From: Antedon mediterranea | Lineage: Eukaryota; Echinodermata; Crinoidea; Comatulida; Antedonidae | Length of the DNA: 64,000 nt | NCBI RefSeq assembly: GCF_964355755.1 | Contig: NC_092673.1 | Span: 22,263,001-22,327,000 of the forward strand | Direction of reading: 5' to 3' | Part shown: one piece after another, positions 11,250 to 22,800 of the stretch | Layout of the letters: the number at the start of each line of letters is the position of its first letter | Position numbering within the stretch: position 1 is the stretch's first letter | Notes under the pieces: model-generated | Databases searched by the model: none | The model's input: the letters and a program-made list of their open reading frames with translations, nothing else | Told to the model about the DNA's origin: nothing | Program-made: the position numbers and the translations under genes

Positions 11250-14200
11250 TTATTCGATGTTGTTAGCCCGCTTGAATGATGCTTTCTTTTGTCGTACTCG
11301 GTCGGTGCGTTGTTGCTTGGACAGCTTTGCACGGGTCCATCTACATAACAAAAAAAATAAAATTTAATGACAATTTTAAACGAAATGAGACAAGAACATC
11401 AGCAACTAAGGTAATAAATATGTTAAGTATTTTTCAGACGCCAAGTTATAATCAAAGGAGTTCATCCGGTAATTCCAGCATTTACTTGGCTTAATCATCA
11501 CAAAATAAAAACAAATTCAACACAATTCTTTCTTTAGCATCATAAATTACTTCAATTAATTGGAGCACATATCTCATAGCAGGATTAAAAGATCTATGTT
11601 TTGGATTCCTTGGAAGATTAGCATGCAGGAACAATGATTATGAATTAAAGACCCGATAAGAATATTTTAACTATTTCTACATCTAACTGATGTACAATAT
11701 TAAAACAGAGAGACTGTTATTACCAAGTCTTTGCATTGGTCTCCCAATACTTTCAGCCACCTAAGCTTAAAATTAACTTATCCGGCTTTACTGACCATCG
11801 TCCTTACCATTGCTTAGATGGACTATTGTTTGTCTTTGATACGGTGGTAAATTGCTGTGACCTTTGCATTTAATTGGGTTGTAGTATTTTCATAACTATT
11901 TACTTACCGTTTTTGTTTGTCTGGCTTTGGCTTGGCAGTGGATACATGAACAGGATCAGAGCGGATGGAAGCATGCGCCTTCTTGTACATTTCTTCCATC
12001 TATTTAAAATAACAATGTAATAACAATGTATATCCATTCCCATATACTTTAAAATTTATTTATGATTACAGAAACTTTGTTTTTCACTAAAAGTTGATTT
12101 TATCCAGGTTGGTCTTACAATTTGCCAAAATACCTTAAATTCAATTTCAACCAATTAACGCTAAAAATTAAGTTAGCTCAGTAGTCATTATACAATCACA
12201 GTATATTTCTTAATTTAAAAACACTTTAAATTTTTTCAGACGCCACTTGAACATCAGGGTGTTTCAGCCGGTAATTCCAGCGTTTAAATGGCTTAATCAT
12301 CATCAAAAACCTATAAAGAATACCACTGTGATAATGCAATAGCCAAACATGTATTGAAACAAGTATTTAATGAAACCTGAACACTGTTATGTTTCATGTT
12401 TAAACTATAAACAATGTCTACCCTACTTCTGTCTGAGCCACACATTCCATTTGTCGAAATTCTATTTCTAATTATACACACATTTTACTTACCGAATCAG
12501 CTGAAACGCCAAGCTTGATGAAACGAGAGAACTGGCGTTTGTAAGCATCTTCATCTTCCTCCTCCAAAGATTTCATGTAGTCTGATACATGACCGCCAAA
12601 GATGTGCTTGCGGTGTACATCCGCGTTGAATTCACCGCTTTCTTGGTCATAACCGGGGAAACGCTTGTTGCTATAAATATACATGCAAATTGTTATATTA
12701 GTCAAAACCAATAATTCGCAAAACACAGAAGGTCTGAAAGGTATTGCCATTCAGAAAGGGTTAGGAAAGCATTACCAATATATAAAGCAGTACAAAAGAC
12801 TTGTGATGCAGTTTTTTCAGACGCCACGTGATCATCAAAACATTTCAGCCGGTAATTCCAGCATTTACATGGCTTAATCATCATGAAATACTTTAAAAAT
12901 TGATGGAGGTTTAGCTTAGCAAAGTCTAGCAAACCCACCGTCTTGGTTCAAATCCTATCTGGTATCTCAATATCCACCCCAAAAGACATGTAACATGTTT
13001 TGTGTATATCCTATTAACAGATAACACCTTTTGGAATTGGTAATAAAGTTTGTTATTGGCAATATGCCTATATAACCAATAATCTACCTGTATGGGATAT
13101 CCAGTCCACCGTCTACAGCTCCCTTTAGAGCTCCAAAGACACGAGCTCCAGTGGTTGTTCTGGCCAGACCAACGTCAAGGAAGCAGCGGAAAGCACCTGG
13201 TTGTCCCTCCTCACTGTCTACGTAATAGTCCTCTCCAGTTACTTCATCTACCCCTTTGTAAATCTCGTCCAGCTTAAATTTATTGAGGATCTGCAAAATC
13301 AAATTTAATATTGTTTGATTTCATGCCGGATAACTGTATATTGGGAACTACTACTATTGGGAACAGCCTACCCTAAATCGCGTTACAAAATATTCAATTT
13401 CCCAAATAATGCGAATTCTGTAGATAGTATTTTCTATCCATATTTTCAAATGCTAAAACCTTACATGTGTTTCTTATATACATAGAGGTACTCCAATTTT
13501 CTGTCAAATTTGTGGTGTGACCTGTACAAACATTAGTTGACTTTACATGAAAGTTTTTCCTTAATTGAAATGTTTGTTTTTCAGACGCCACTTGAACATC
13601 ATGATGTTTCAGCCGGTAATTCCAGCGTTTAAATGGCTTAATCATCATCAAAACCTTATAAAAGAATACTACTGTTTTACAGTAGAATTTTGTTGATAAG
13701 ACAAACATGGTTTAAAATACACACTATTTTAATAAATTAAAGCATTTGCTTTATGCTTGGATCATTGATAAGTTTGTGATAATGATAATTTACCCTTCTT
13801 GCAATGAGAAGTCCTGTGCAATAAGCTGCAGCATAGTTGGTCAACCCGACCTTGATGCCATACTTGGGTAGTTCATGTGAATAAGCTGATGCTATAATAA
13901 TGTCTCCCACAATTCTGGCATACGCTATCTGGAAATGAAAAAAAAAAGAACCTTGTTGAAAAGTGTTCTGCCAGTTAAAAAGTATCATCCTCTATTTGTG
14001 GAATTTTTTTCAGACGCCACGTTATCATCAAAATATTTCAGCCGGTAATTCCAGCATTTACATGGCTTAGTCATCACAAAATAAATGGTTGGTATGGCTA
14101 TACATTGAGTATTGCTGCACAAACACCCAAAATCCCTACAGTATCTCATTCACTCTCAACTCTACACTCTTTACAGCTCTGAATAATATACTTCAGTAGT

Positions 14201-15684
14201 GGTAAAGGCGTATTCACTTATTACACTTATATCACTCACAGTAATTATTTTAAGAATTCTCCTTAATTGGGTAACATTTAGAGAATTTTTAAATTATGGT
14301 GAAATGGTATGGGTTTTTTTCCTGCTGTCCAAGAAAATTATTATTAATATGGCCACAGACATAGTACCAAATGACAGTACAAATAAGCTGTAATGTTACC
14401 TGACATGTGATATCTTTGTTGGTGAATCGCACGATCAAACGATATTTAGGGGTGTTGTACTTGTTCTTGTCTTGAATAACCAAGCGTTTGCGAGCATAAT
14501 AATCAGTTTTTCCTTGTCGTCTACGCTTGAATTTCACTTGATACCTCTTGAAATAGGCCTTATTCTTCACCACTTTTACAAACCCCTAAAAAACGAACGT
14601 ATATACTTATAAACTCAATATCAATTTCATATAAATATGGCAAAGGGGAACTACAGCAAGAATATAACATTACATAATCCAAGTTGTTTTCAGACGCCAC
14701 GTTATCATCAAAATGTTTCAGCCGGTAATTCCAGCATTTACATGGCTTAATCATCATGAACAATTGTTGAATTACGATATCAAATGTGTATGACCTAGCC
14801 ATACGCCATTTTCACGATATGGAATGGAAGACATCTTCGATTGAATTGGTGGTAGTTCACTTTCGCACCTGTCTCAACTCAAAATTTGTTAAATAACTAT
14901 CATGAATACCACACCATGATAGAATTAGGCCACGTAATCACTTTTATGAAGGTCTGATCAATAAAAAAGAAACAAATAAATCCTTTCAATTGATGATTTT
15001 ATAGACATGTTACTCGCACACTGTTCGCATACTCCGTTTTGAAGTGGTTGAACGTTTTCGTTTCTACAGAGCGCAAAAAGAGGTACTATATAATCACAAT
15101 GTTACACCCACCGGGACCAGGGAAGTGTAAACCAACACTAACAGAAATAACACAGCAGGTTTTATCAGTCACCATAAACTCATGGTACCCCCTTTAATCA
15201 CCATCAATATCTTTTCAGTTGGGTAGCAATTGGGAAGAGAAATTTGGCAAATATGCACTGTATGCTACAGTCAACCTGGATGAGGTGGCGCTATAACAAA
15301 TTTATATAGGATTCCATCCTGTTCTACTAATTAAAGTCCCAAACAAAATCATAAAATATTTCTTTCTGCAATTATTGCATCATTTTTATTTGCACAAACA
15401 TGTCAATTAAACATTGGGAAAATATCCTTTTACGCCGTACATTCGGTTCAACGCTGTCTTATGTCGATAGAGGTAACTCTCGGCACACGTTTGAACATAT
15501 TACATAGCCTTCCTACATTTAGCAATTCATTAACAGTGAATACCAGGCTTAGGATCAATAGGGAAATCTATCCTTAAAATTCCGTTTAATCTCGCACCGA
15601 ATTGCGTATTCCACATTGAGATAGACTAAACTATATATTTAATCAATAGTACGTGTTGTTATTTTTTACATTTAATCTTACCAT
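11250..15684 (-). CDS. RPL5: 60S ribosomal protein L5 (uL18)
   Basis: Minus-strand exons, in transcript order: 15684-15682 (the ATG alone), 14585-14400, 13928-13794, 13290-13088, 12670-12493, 11999-11908 and 11340-11250 (stop TAA). They total 888 nt, 295 aa (human 297). The sequence starts [20 protein letters not shown] and keeps the family blocks [96 protein letters not shown] and [16 protein letters not shown]. The tail is KKASFKRAN. The protein binds 5S rRNA with RPL11 in the 60S subunit central protuberance and in the MDM2-inhibiting 5S RNP. The first coding exon carries only the ATG, as in vertebrate RPL5. Every intron hosts one box C/D snoRNA. Confidence 0.98.
11430..11506 (-). ncRNA. 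Box C/D snoRNA copy 6, in the last RPL5 intron (degenerate)
   Basis: Box C GTGATGA at 11501-11495 and box D CTGA at 11437-11434 on the minus strand, closed by short T/A flanks. The guide GCTGGAATTACCGG is intact, but box D' has become ATGA and the second guide region differs (AACTTGGCGT). It may be losing function. Confidence 0.75.
12232..12308 (-). ncRNA. Box C/D snoRNA copy 5, RPL5 intron 5
   Basis: Box C ATGATGA at 12303-12297, D' CTGA after guide CGCTGGAATTACCGG, C'-like TGATGTT, box D CTGA at 12239-12236, and a T/A terminal stem. The D' guide is complementary to 18S CGGUAAUUCCAGC. Confidence 0.9.
12813..12888 (-). ncRNA. Box C/D snoRNA copy 4, RPL5 intron 4
   Basis: Box C ATGATGA at 12884-12878, guide TGCTGGAATTACCGG before D' CTGA, C' TGATGAT, guide ATCACGTGGCGT before box D CTGA at 12820-12817. 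All boxes intact. Confidence 0.9.
13577..13653 (-). ncRNA. Box C/D snoRNA copy 3, RPL5 intron 3
   Basis: Box C ATGATGA at 13648-13642, guide CGCTGGAATTACCGG before D' CTGA, C' TGATGTT, guide TTCAAGTGGCGT before box D CTGA at 13584-13581. Closest relative is the copy at 12232-12308. Confidence 0.9.
14006..14082 (-). ncRNA. Box C/D snoRNA copy 2, RPL5 intron 2
   Basis: Box C GTGATGA at 14077-14071, guide TGCTGGAATTACCGG before D' CTGA, C' TGATGAT, guide AACGTGGCGT before box D CTGA at 14013-14010. Groups with the copies in introns 1 and 4. Confidence 0.9.
14686..14761 (-). ncRNA. Box C/D snoRNA copy 1, RPL5 intron 1
   Basis: Box C ATGATGA at 14757-14751, guide TGCTGGAATTACCGG before D' CTGA, C' TGATGAT, guide AACGTGGCGT before box D CTGA at 14693-14690. 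By the D+5 rule the modified base is the U of 18S GCGGUAAUUCC, the site I associate with human Um627 (SNORD65) and yeast Um578 (snR77). The site naming is from memory. Confidence 0.9.
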
Positions 15685-15749
15685 TGTGAGATTTTCTGGG
15701 TTTATTCCCAGTGAATATAGATAGCATCGGCTGGGGGCTGAGCCACATC

Positions 15750-15756
15750 GGAAAAG
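15750..15756 (-). promoter_or_regulatory. RPL5: Putative 5'-TOP start of RPL5
   Basis: On the minus strand CTTTTCC begins at 15756, 72 nt before the ATG at 15684, giving a short leader. A C followed by pyrimidines is the 5' terminal oligopyrimidine signature of ribosomal-protein and snoRNA-host genes, which places them under TOR/LARP1 translational control. The start site itself is inferred. Confidence 0.55.
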
Positions 15757-16862
15757 ACATGGTAGACGTGAACAATAAATCATGTTAGTTTATTCATAAA
15801 ACATATTTTCAATTAATAAAAACTTGTATCTAGTTAGTAAATAAAAATATATTAAAACCAATTGTAAATTTTAAAGATATTATTTGTGATAATATATTTA
15901 TGTTAGACCATTTTATGATGATTTTATATAGTTTACAATTTTTTGACCTTTAAACCCAAAACTGATACAAGGTTATTTTTTTGGTGGCATGGATTGAAGA
16001 AGAAAGAGAGAGGGCGGTTTGTTTGAATTTATTTTGTAAACAACAATTATTATCGCACTTACCTAATAAGTCTTCTAATTTAAATTATTACTGAAATTAA
16101 TGGCAGGTAGGCCTAAATCACCATATTGTGTTTGTTAAATTGCATTTAGGCATTAACTAGCCTTGTGATTTATTCAATAAAATACCAGCATTAGTGAATA
16201 AAAACATTATTTGGCTAGCTAGGCCTAGCGGCTATATTCTAGCCTACTATAGGGCCTACTTAGAGTACTACGGAATCCCCTACTACTACTACTACTAGGG
16301 GCCCAGGCAGGCTATCTAGCTAGCAGGCTAGGGCCCGGAAGTAGCCTAGTTTTAGTAGAAGGGCAGGCCTCTAATATCCCGTCTAGACTAGCAAGCTATT
16401 GTAGGCCTAGCCAGTAGCCTAGTATTAGCTAGTACTAGGTAGACCTAGTGTTGCTAATAATAATAATAATATTACCATTACTAGTGTTAAAGTTAGGTGA
16501 AAAAGTAGAAGAATAATATAATGTCTTAACTATGCACTACACTACTCACACTGTTTGGTGTGAAATTGACTTGTTTTGTACCTGCTGTATGTGCCCTATC
16601 TCTACAATCAATATGATACTCTCCTAACAGCAATTAAATATCATTTGAAAATAATTTTAATCTTACTTACCAAACACGGAAAAGGTTTAATAATGAAGTG
16701 GCATTTATATTTTAGCACAGTGTGGAATTCAAAAGTTGTGTTTTATGTCTAGTGTTAGTATATAGGATCTTGAGAAAAGAAAATGTGAAGAATCTACTAC
16801 ACCAAGCAAAGAAAGTTCTCTAAATTTTAACATGACCTCTATTTGTGTTTGTCACATTTTAG
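15757..16862. other. Divergent promoter region between RPL5 and CCDC18
   Basis: About 1.1 kb between two head-to-head genes. It holds no supported coding exon but must contain the RPL5 core promoter and probably the first, non-coding CCDC18 exon. At 16200-16460 there is a CTAGGCCTA-rich patch, a short CTA repeat (about 16280) and an AAT repeat (about 16460). Confidence 0.6.
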
Positions 16863-16877
16863 GAAAATAAACCAGTT

Positions 16878-19800
16878 ATGTTAAAAACAACAGATGATGA
16901 TACGGAATTGATGGAGAATGTTAATTCTTTACGTAGAAGGTTGATGGAAACCGAGAAGAATCTTCATCGGTTACAAACCCCTCCAAAACATGGACAGAAC
17001 AGGTGAACCAGTCAACCAACCGAAACCAAGAATGAATGTTTAGTTAAATAGGAAAAATATTTTATGAGTTGAAAGATTATAACTTGTATATTTAACGAGG
17101 GCAGACTAAAGTAGGACAGTGAAGTTTCCAAAGAATATTGTCCATATTAAAAACAAATACCAACCATTCATTCACCTACTTTTTCTAAAGTGAACTTTTA
17201 TTGTTATAAATTAATCTGATACTGCTATCTTTAAACTAAGTCTAGATGGGAGGAGAGTATATTAAAGTGGGTATGCTCTTCAATTTTTGCGAAAGAAAAC
17301 AGTTATGGATGGCTCACACTACTACAGGTTGCTTTTTTCAAACGACAACAGTCACTGTTGTGTTACAGTTACAAAAAAAATCATAAAGCTAAGAGTGCAA
17401 TAGAACATTAAATAGAACTAATATTGAATGACACAGATACAGATCCTAAGAGTACTCATAGATCAATTTTAGTCTGTGAGAACTTTTACAGAACAACATT
17501 AGAAAGTAGATATTGATCACTCTCGCTAATTTTTTCATTTTAACCATGTTTAATAGATACAGATTTAGTGGAGATACAGAATATTCAGATGATCCAGTTC
17601 CACCATTAACAATTGAGGATCTTACCCCAGAATCCAGCACTGATTTGGTATCAAGAACTAAAGGTTATCGACCCAGGATGGCAAAAACATCAAGTCATCA
17701 CCTGGATGGAAGCAAGCCATCATTCTCTTTGCATAAGGTGAGAATTTTACAACAGGAAAGATTAACGCTTGATTGTAATAGACTGATTGATAAAGTATTG
17801 GCGAGTAGGCACTCCAAATATGAGATGTACACTATTAATGCATAATTTAAAGATGTATTGTTCCTCAAAAAACTTGAAAAAAATAAAGATTAATTAAATC
17901 AGACTTTAAATAGGTTATTTTGTAGTTTTAATAAAGTTAATCACTTAAAAAAACACAAAAAATATTTTTCTCATATAAAATGACACAGTAAATGGTAAAA
18001 TTCAACCAAAAATCCTGGCAGCCAATTTGACTATTTTTTGCTTATTATGTGACATTAAAATGGCATATTCAAGAAAAAAAATGTAAACAATACATCTTTA
18101 AGGATTTTAGTATCAAACGTGACAAGCAATCACGCTATTATAGTGATCATTTTTTGCAATTTGTGCGTTTAAACATGACACATAATACAAATGTGTGCAA
18201 TAAAGGGTCTTTCACACCTGTTCCGGCACGGTTCCGGTCCGGCGAATCGAGCGCCAATGTTTCGTTTTCACGACGCTCCACACGGCCAAGCACCAATCGA
18301 TATGCGCGTAGCCGCGTAAAAACGAAACATTGATGTTCGATTGGATTTGCCGTCGCCGGACCAAAACCGTGCCGGAGCAGGTGTGAAAGACCTTTAACAG
18401 TGTATTAAGTCTACTGTTAATGAACCTTAAAACATCTTAACAAACACTTTAGTAATAGTATGCTACTTAGTTCTGAATAGGAGGTTTTTTATATGTATTG
18501 TATACACAGTGGTTATGACTGAACTTGTATATATTATTTTAGGGGAGTTCAAAATCAGGAGGAAGAATTTCTTTGCCACTGAAGGATTTTGATAATGAGG
18601 CTCTTCGAATTAAGCTGCAAGCTCAGAGAGAAGAGAATGCACAGTTGATCTTGCAGAATCATAGTCTTCTAAGTCAGTTAGAAGACACTAGTTATCAACT
18701 TCACTCCACACAAGAAAAGGTACAAATTGTGAATGTATTTGTGGGGCAATTACCTGTGCCTTGCTAATTTGTAGATTGGGGTGTGCAGGGTCACCCATCT
18801 TCAAAGTCTCCCACACACCCTCCCACCCACCCTAAAGCTTACAGTATTTTACCCAGCCTATTTTCAGTATAGCATCCATCCAAGAAATCTCAATAGGAAT
18901 GCATTGTGCCTTATAAAGAACCCTAAAGCTCTGTCTACACTATCAAACTAGTTTGACAAAAAAAGTGTGATGTGCCAAAATATGGTAGTGCTATGCCCAA
19001 ATATGATATGACATCATCATGTCCATATATGGGCACATCAGATTTTGTTGTCACAAAAAGTTTGTTTGATGTGTAGACAAGGCTTAAATAAAATTCAATA
19101 CTAAACATTTTTTTTAAAGTTCAATTCAGTTAGTGTTGAACTGGACTCTACAAGAGATTCAGTACCTAAACTGAAACAACAAGTGTCTAGTCTTAAAGAA
19201 GAGTTGAGCACATATGACAGCGCCCTCAGATCAACGGAGCAGCGTCTTAATGAGAGTCATCACTATCACGCAGAAAAAGATAAACATTTTGATCAGGTTA
19301 AAACAGAACTCATTGAAGTAAAAGATCATCTAGCAGAAGAAATGTTGAGAAGAGAAAGGTTTACCTTTGATTTATATAATGTCTAGACAATGAAAACAAA
19401 AACCTTATGTTTCCCAAGCATACCATCAATTATGATACAGTGTCGATAAAATTGTCCTACATTTTTTTTAAATTGAGTTTGTGTAAATATTTAATTATGT
19501 AGTCTTGCTTAAAATCTACTGGCTCAAAGTCTAAAATATGAAAAAGCCCACTATTGAAAATTCATTGATGTATGCAATTTGTACTAAAAAAAACAACTCG
19601 ATTTCAAACAAAAAAGCTGACGCTAGATTCTGGCTTGAGCAACATTTTGTTTTTACGCCCCAAGATATATTTTTATGAAATAATAAAAATTGAATGTTTG
19701 TGATTTATTATGTATGCAGTGTTCAGAATCAAAATGAGGAAGTTCAAAAGAACCTAGAAGATTTAAATGATCAACTGGAAAAATACAGGTTTAAAACTCA

Positions 19801-22800
19801 ACAGAAGTTACAAAAGGTATAAAGCATTTCTTTCATGTAACCTGCCTCCTCCTATTTTCAATTTCTTCTTCTCTGAAGCTATTGACCAGGGCCAGATATC
19901 TCTTAAGCTCTATCTACACTATCAAACTTTATGTGACCAAAAAATGTGATGTTCATGTCTTATTCCATTCCTCCGTAACTCCTGCGATGTTTCATCTTGA
20001 TTTCTTGATTTTTTTCTATTCAACCAGGCCTATACAAAGATTGTTATGTGATCCAACTACAGCTTCTCATAAAAACTGAGTCGGTTGGATAGGAATTTTA
20101 ATACAGATGATTTTATACTAATTATGTACTATTGCTTAGAAATCATCTAACTCTGCTAAAATCTAAAATACAAACGGAAAAAATCTAAAATACAAACGGT
20201 ATTATAGAAAAGTCATTCTTGCATGCAATTTCTACAAAAAATAGTTGCTCAATTACTCAAAAAACATCCCTATATTCAAATGTTAAGATCTCACCTTTGA
20301 AGAAAATAATAAAATTCTGATACCGTTTTGTAAACATTTTTGTTGTCATTATTAACAGCATCAGAGCAGTGAAGATCATTTACGAGAAAGTCTCTTACAT
20401 TGTGATAAAGAACGGGAAGAACTCCTTTACAAGACAACAAGTCTTGAAGAGCAATTGCAAGACCTTAGTGAAGAAATTACGTAAGAAGCCATTGGTCATT
20501 TAGATTATCAAATTTACAAGTCAATATTTCTGATTCTTGAAAAAAACAAATGACATAAAGAGAGAAAGTATATACTATAAGTTATAAATAAAAAATACCA
20601 TTATTATCATGAACCATAGTTAGAAGTAGAACTATAGTCTCACTAGTACCCAGAACAAAGATTCAAAACATATTATACAATAACACCAGGTTAATAATCT
20701 ATTCTTTCAACTTAACATTTAGAAGGCTTAGAAAGGTGGATAGTGTTGAGAAACCAGCTCTGTTTTCGCGAAACAAAGAACTCGAGACAAGTCTATCACA
20801 ACAATCACAGCTGATCAATCAACTTGAGAGGAATTTGGAGAGCAGTGTACATGACAGAGAAGAGCTTCAAGAACTGACGTCAAGGCAGAACCAAAGATTG
20901 GCAGAATCACAGAGGGAGGTAGAGCAAAGCCACCAACAGCTTAGTCAGTTAGAAAAAATAATTCAAACACTACAAACAAAACAGGTAAAAGTGTAGCAAT
21001 TAACGTTTTTTGTTAAATTCCTTTTTAGAATGGTAATTTACTAAACAATATGTTAAGAAATGTGCATGACTTTCTATAAAAATAAAAAATATGTATTTTA
21101 ATATAACTAAGTATAAAAATGATACAATAATTAATACCACACACCACCGGGTCGTCCACAGCCAATAAGCGTTGTGACCTATCAGAGAGACATTTCGTTT
21201 CTAAGACTAAGAAACATACTATAAGTACAGAAGGACTGTTTGACATGTACAGCTTAAATTTTCTGTTTTCTTAAATTTTTCATCAAGATTTCTAAAATTA
21301 AGTATAGAAAGTTGACAAATCTGCATAGCTATTCTATTAATGTAATTCTTGTTGTGTTTTTAAAATGTACAGGAAAAATCTTCAGTTCAAGGTGAATATT
21401 ACCATCCAAAAGCAAGCAGTCCTACTAATAGCATCAAATCAATCCCAGAAACCCTTCTATCAAGTATATCTGTTGACATGGATGCATACCAAGGAACCAA
21501 TTTATCATATAAAGCACAGGTTGATGATCTTAAGTAAGTCAACCATAATGATCATGTGGGTTTCATATAGCGCTCCTCATCTATTTCAAATTCTAGTTTT
21601 ATTATATAACCTCTTTGGGTTTCAACTGCTGTTTCTAAAAATAATAACAAAACAGAGAGGTACTTTAATACTATTGCCTGACAATCCTAGTCTGGCTTTG
21701 CCCTATTGAATACTCATAAACATTCATTATTTGTATGAGGGTTGATTTTAAATTCATTCCGGGTCATAAAAAGTTAAAATGGTTTCTTTTAGAATGAAGC
21801 TGTCAATGAAAGAAGCAGAGGTTTATTCGTTGAATTCTGCAAGACAACAAGAAGAGGCCAGACTTAATGATTCAGGCGTGATGGACGGGCTTAGGTCTGA
21901 ACTTATGGCAATCGTTGAGAAAAGTAAACAAGGTTAGTAGAAATATCTCTACTTAGAATATGTTCATGCTTAAAATGTATAATACAATTATATAATACAG
22001 GAATTTATTATTATTAATTATAAAAATAAAAATGATACAAAGAATAGAATTAAAAAATAGGAATATACTATTTTTAGTGAATATTCACTAAGGCACAAAA
22101 TCGATTTCTCTACACAGTGAATTGTTAGAAATTCTATAGTTAAACCTTTTTCTTGAAGTTTTAAAATAATTGTTTTTGTTCATATTAAAAATAAATATAT
22201 AAATAAATAGTTTTTTTCTGTTCTTGTTAGGAGACAGAAAAGCACATGAGTTAGAAACCATCGTTCGTAAACTTGAGGATGATAGGAGGCGCATCAAATC
22301 GGAAATATTCATGTTGCGTGACCAGCTGGCTGATAGCGATGCAAGGAATACTGCTCTCAAAGCACGCATTACCCAGCGTAATGCTCAAGTTGTTGAGCTG
22401 CAAAATGATCTTGAGGAAAAACAAGGAGAATTTGTTTCTGTCCAGAGAACGGTTTGTTTTATTTTTGTTGTAAAGGTGAAAATATAAATGAGTGCGTATT
22501 GTGTACATGTGTTTAGTCAAATTAGCTACTTCTTGAAACATTTTTCAGCAAGATGTTTTGTGTAGATATGTTGTGCAGTGGATAAGAGCTCTTTGCAGAT
22601 GAGCTTCTATTTATATTAAGCAAACAATGACCATATTAGGACATAACAGAATAGGCGGATCCAGGAGGCGGGCTACCAGCCTGCCCGCACCCTTTTTCCT
22701 CATAATGCAAAAGATAGGATATCAGATTAAGTTCAGCACTTTATTTCACTCTTTCACATTTTAGACCCTGCACCCCCACCCCACCCATTTCAAAATCCTG

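Noticed and set aside
12905-12965. GGTTCAAATCC with an upstream TTAGCTTAGC, resembling tRNA B and A boxes
   Set aside because: The box spacing is too short, there is no acceptor-stem pairing and no anticodon arm. It lies in an RPL5 intron and is probably chance.
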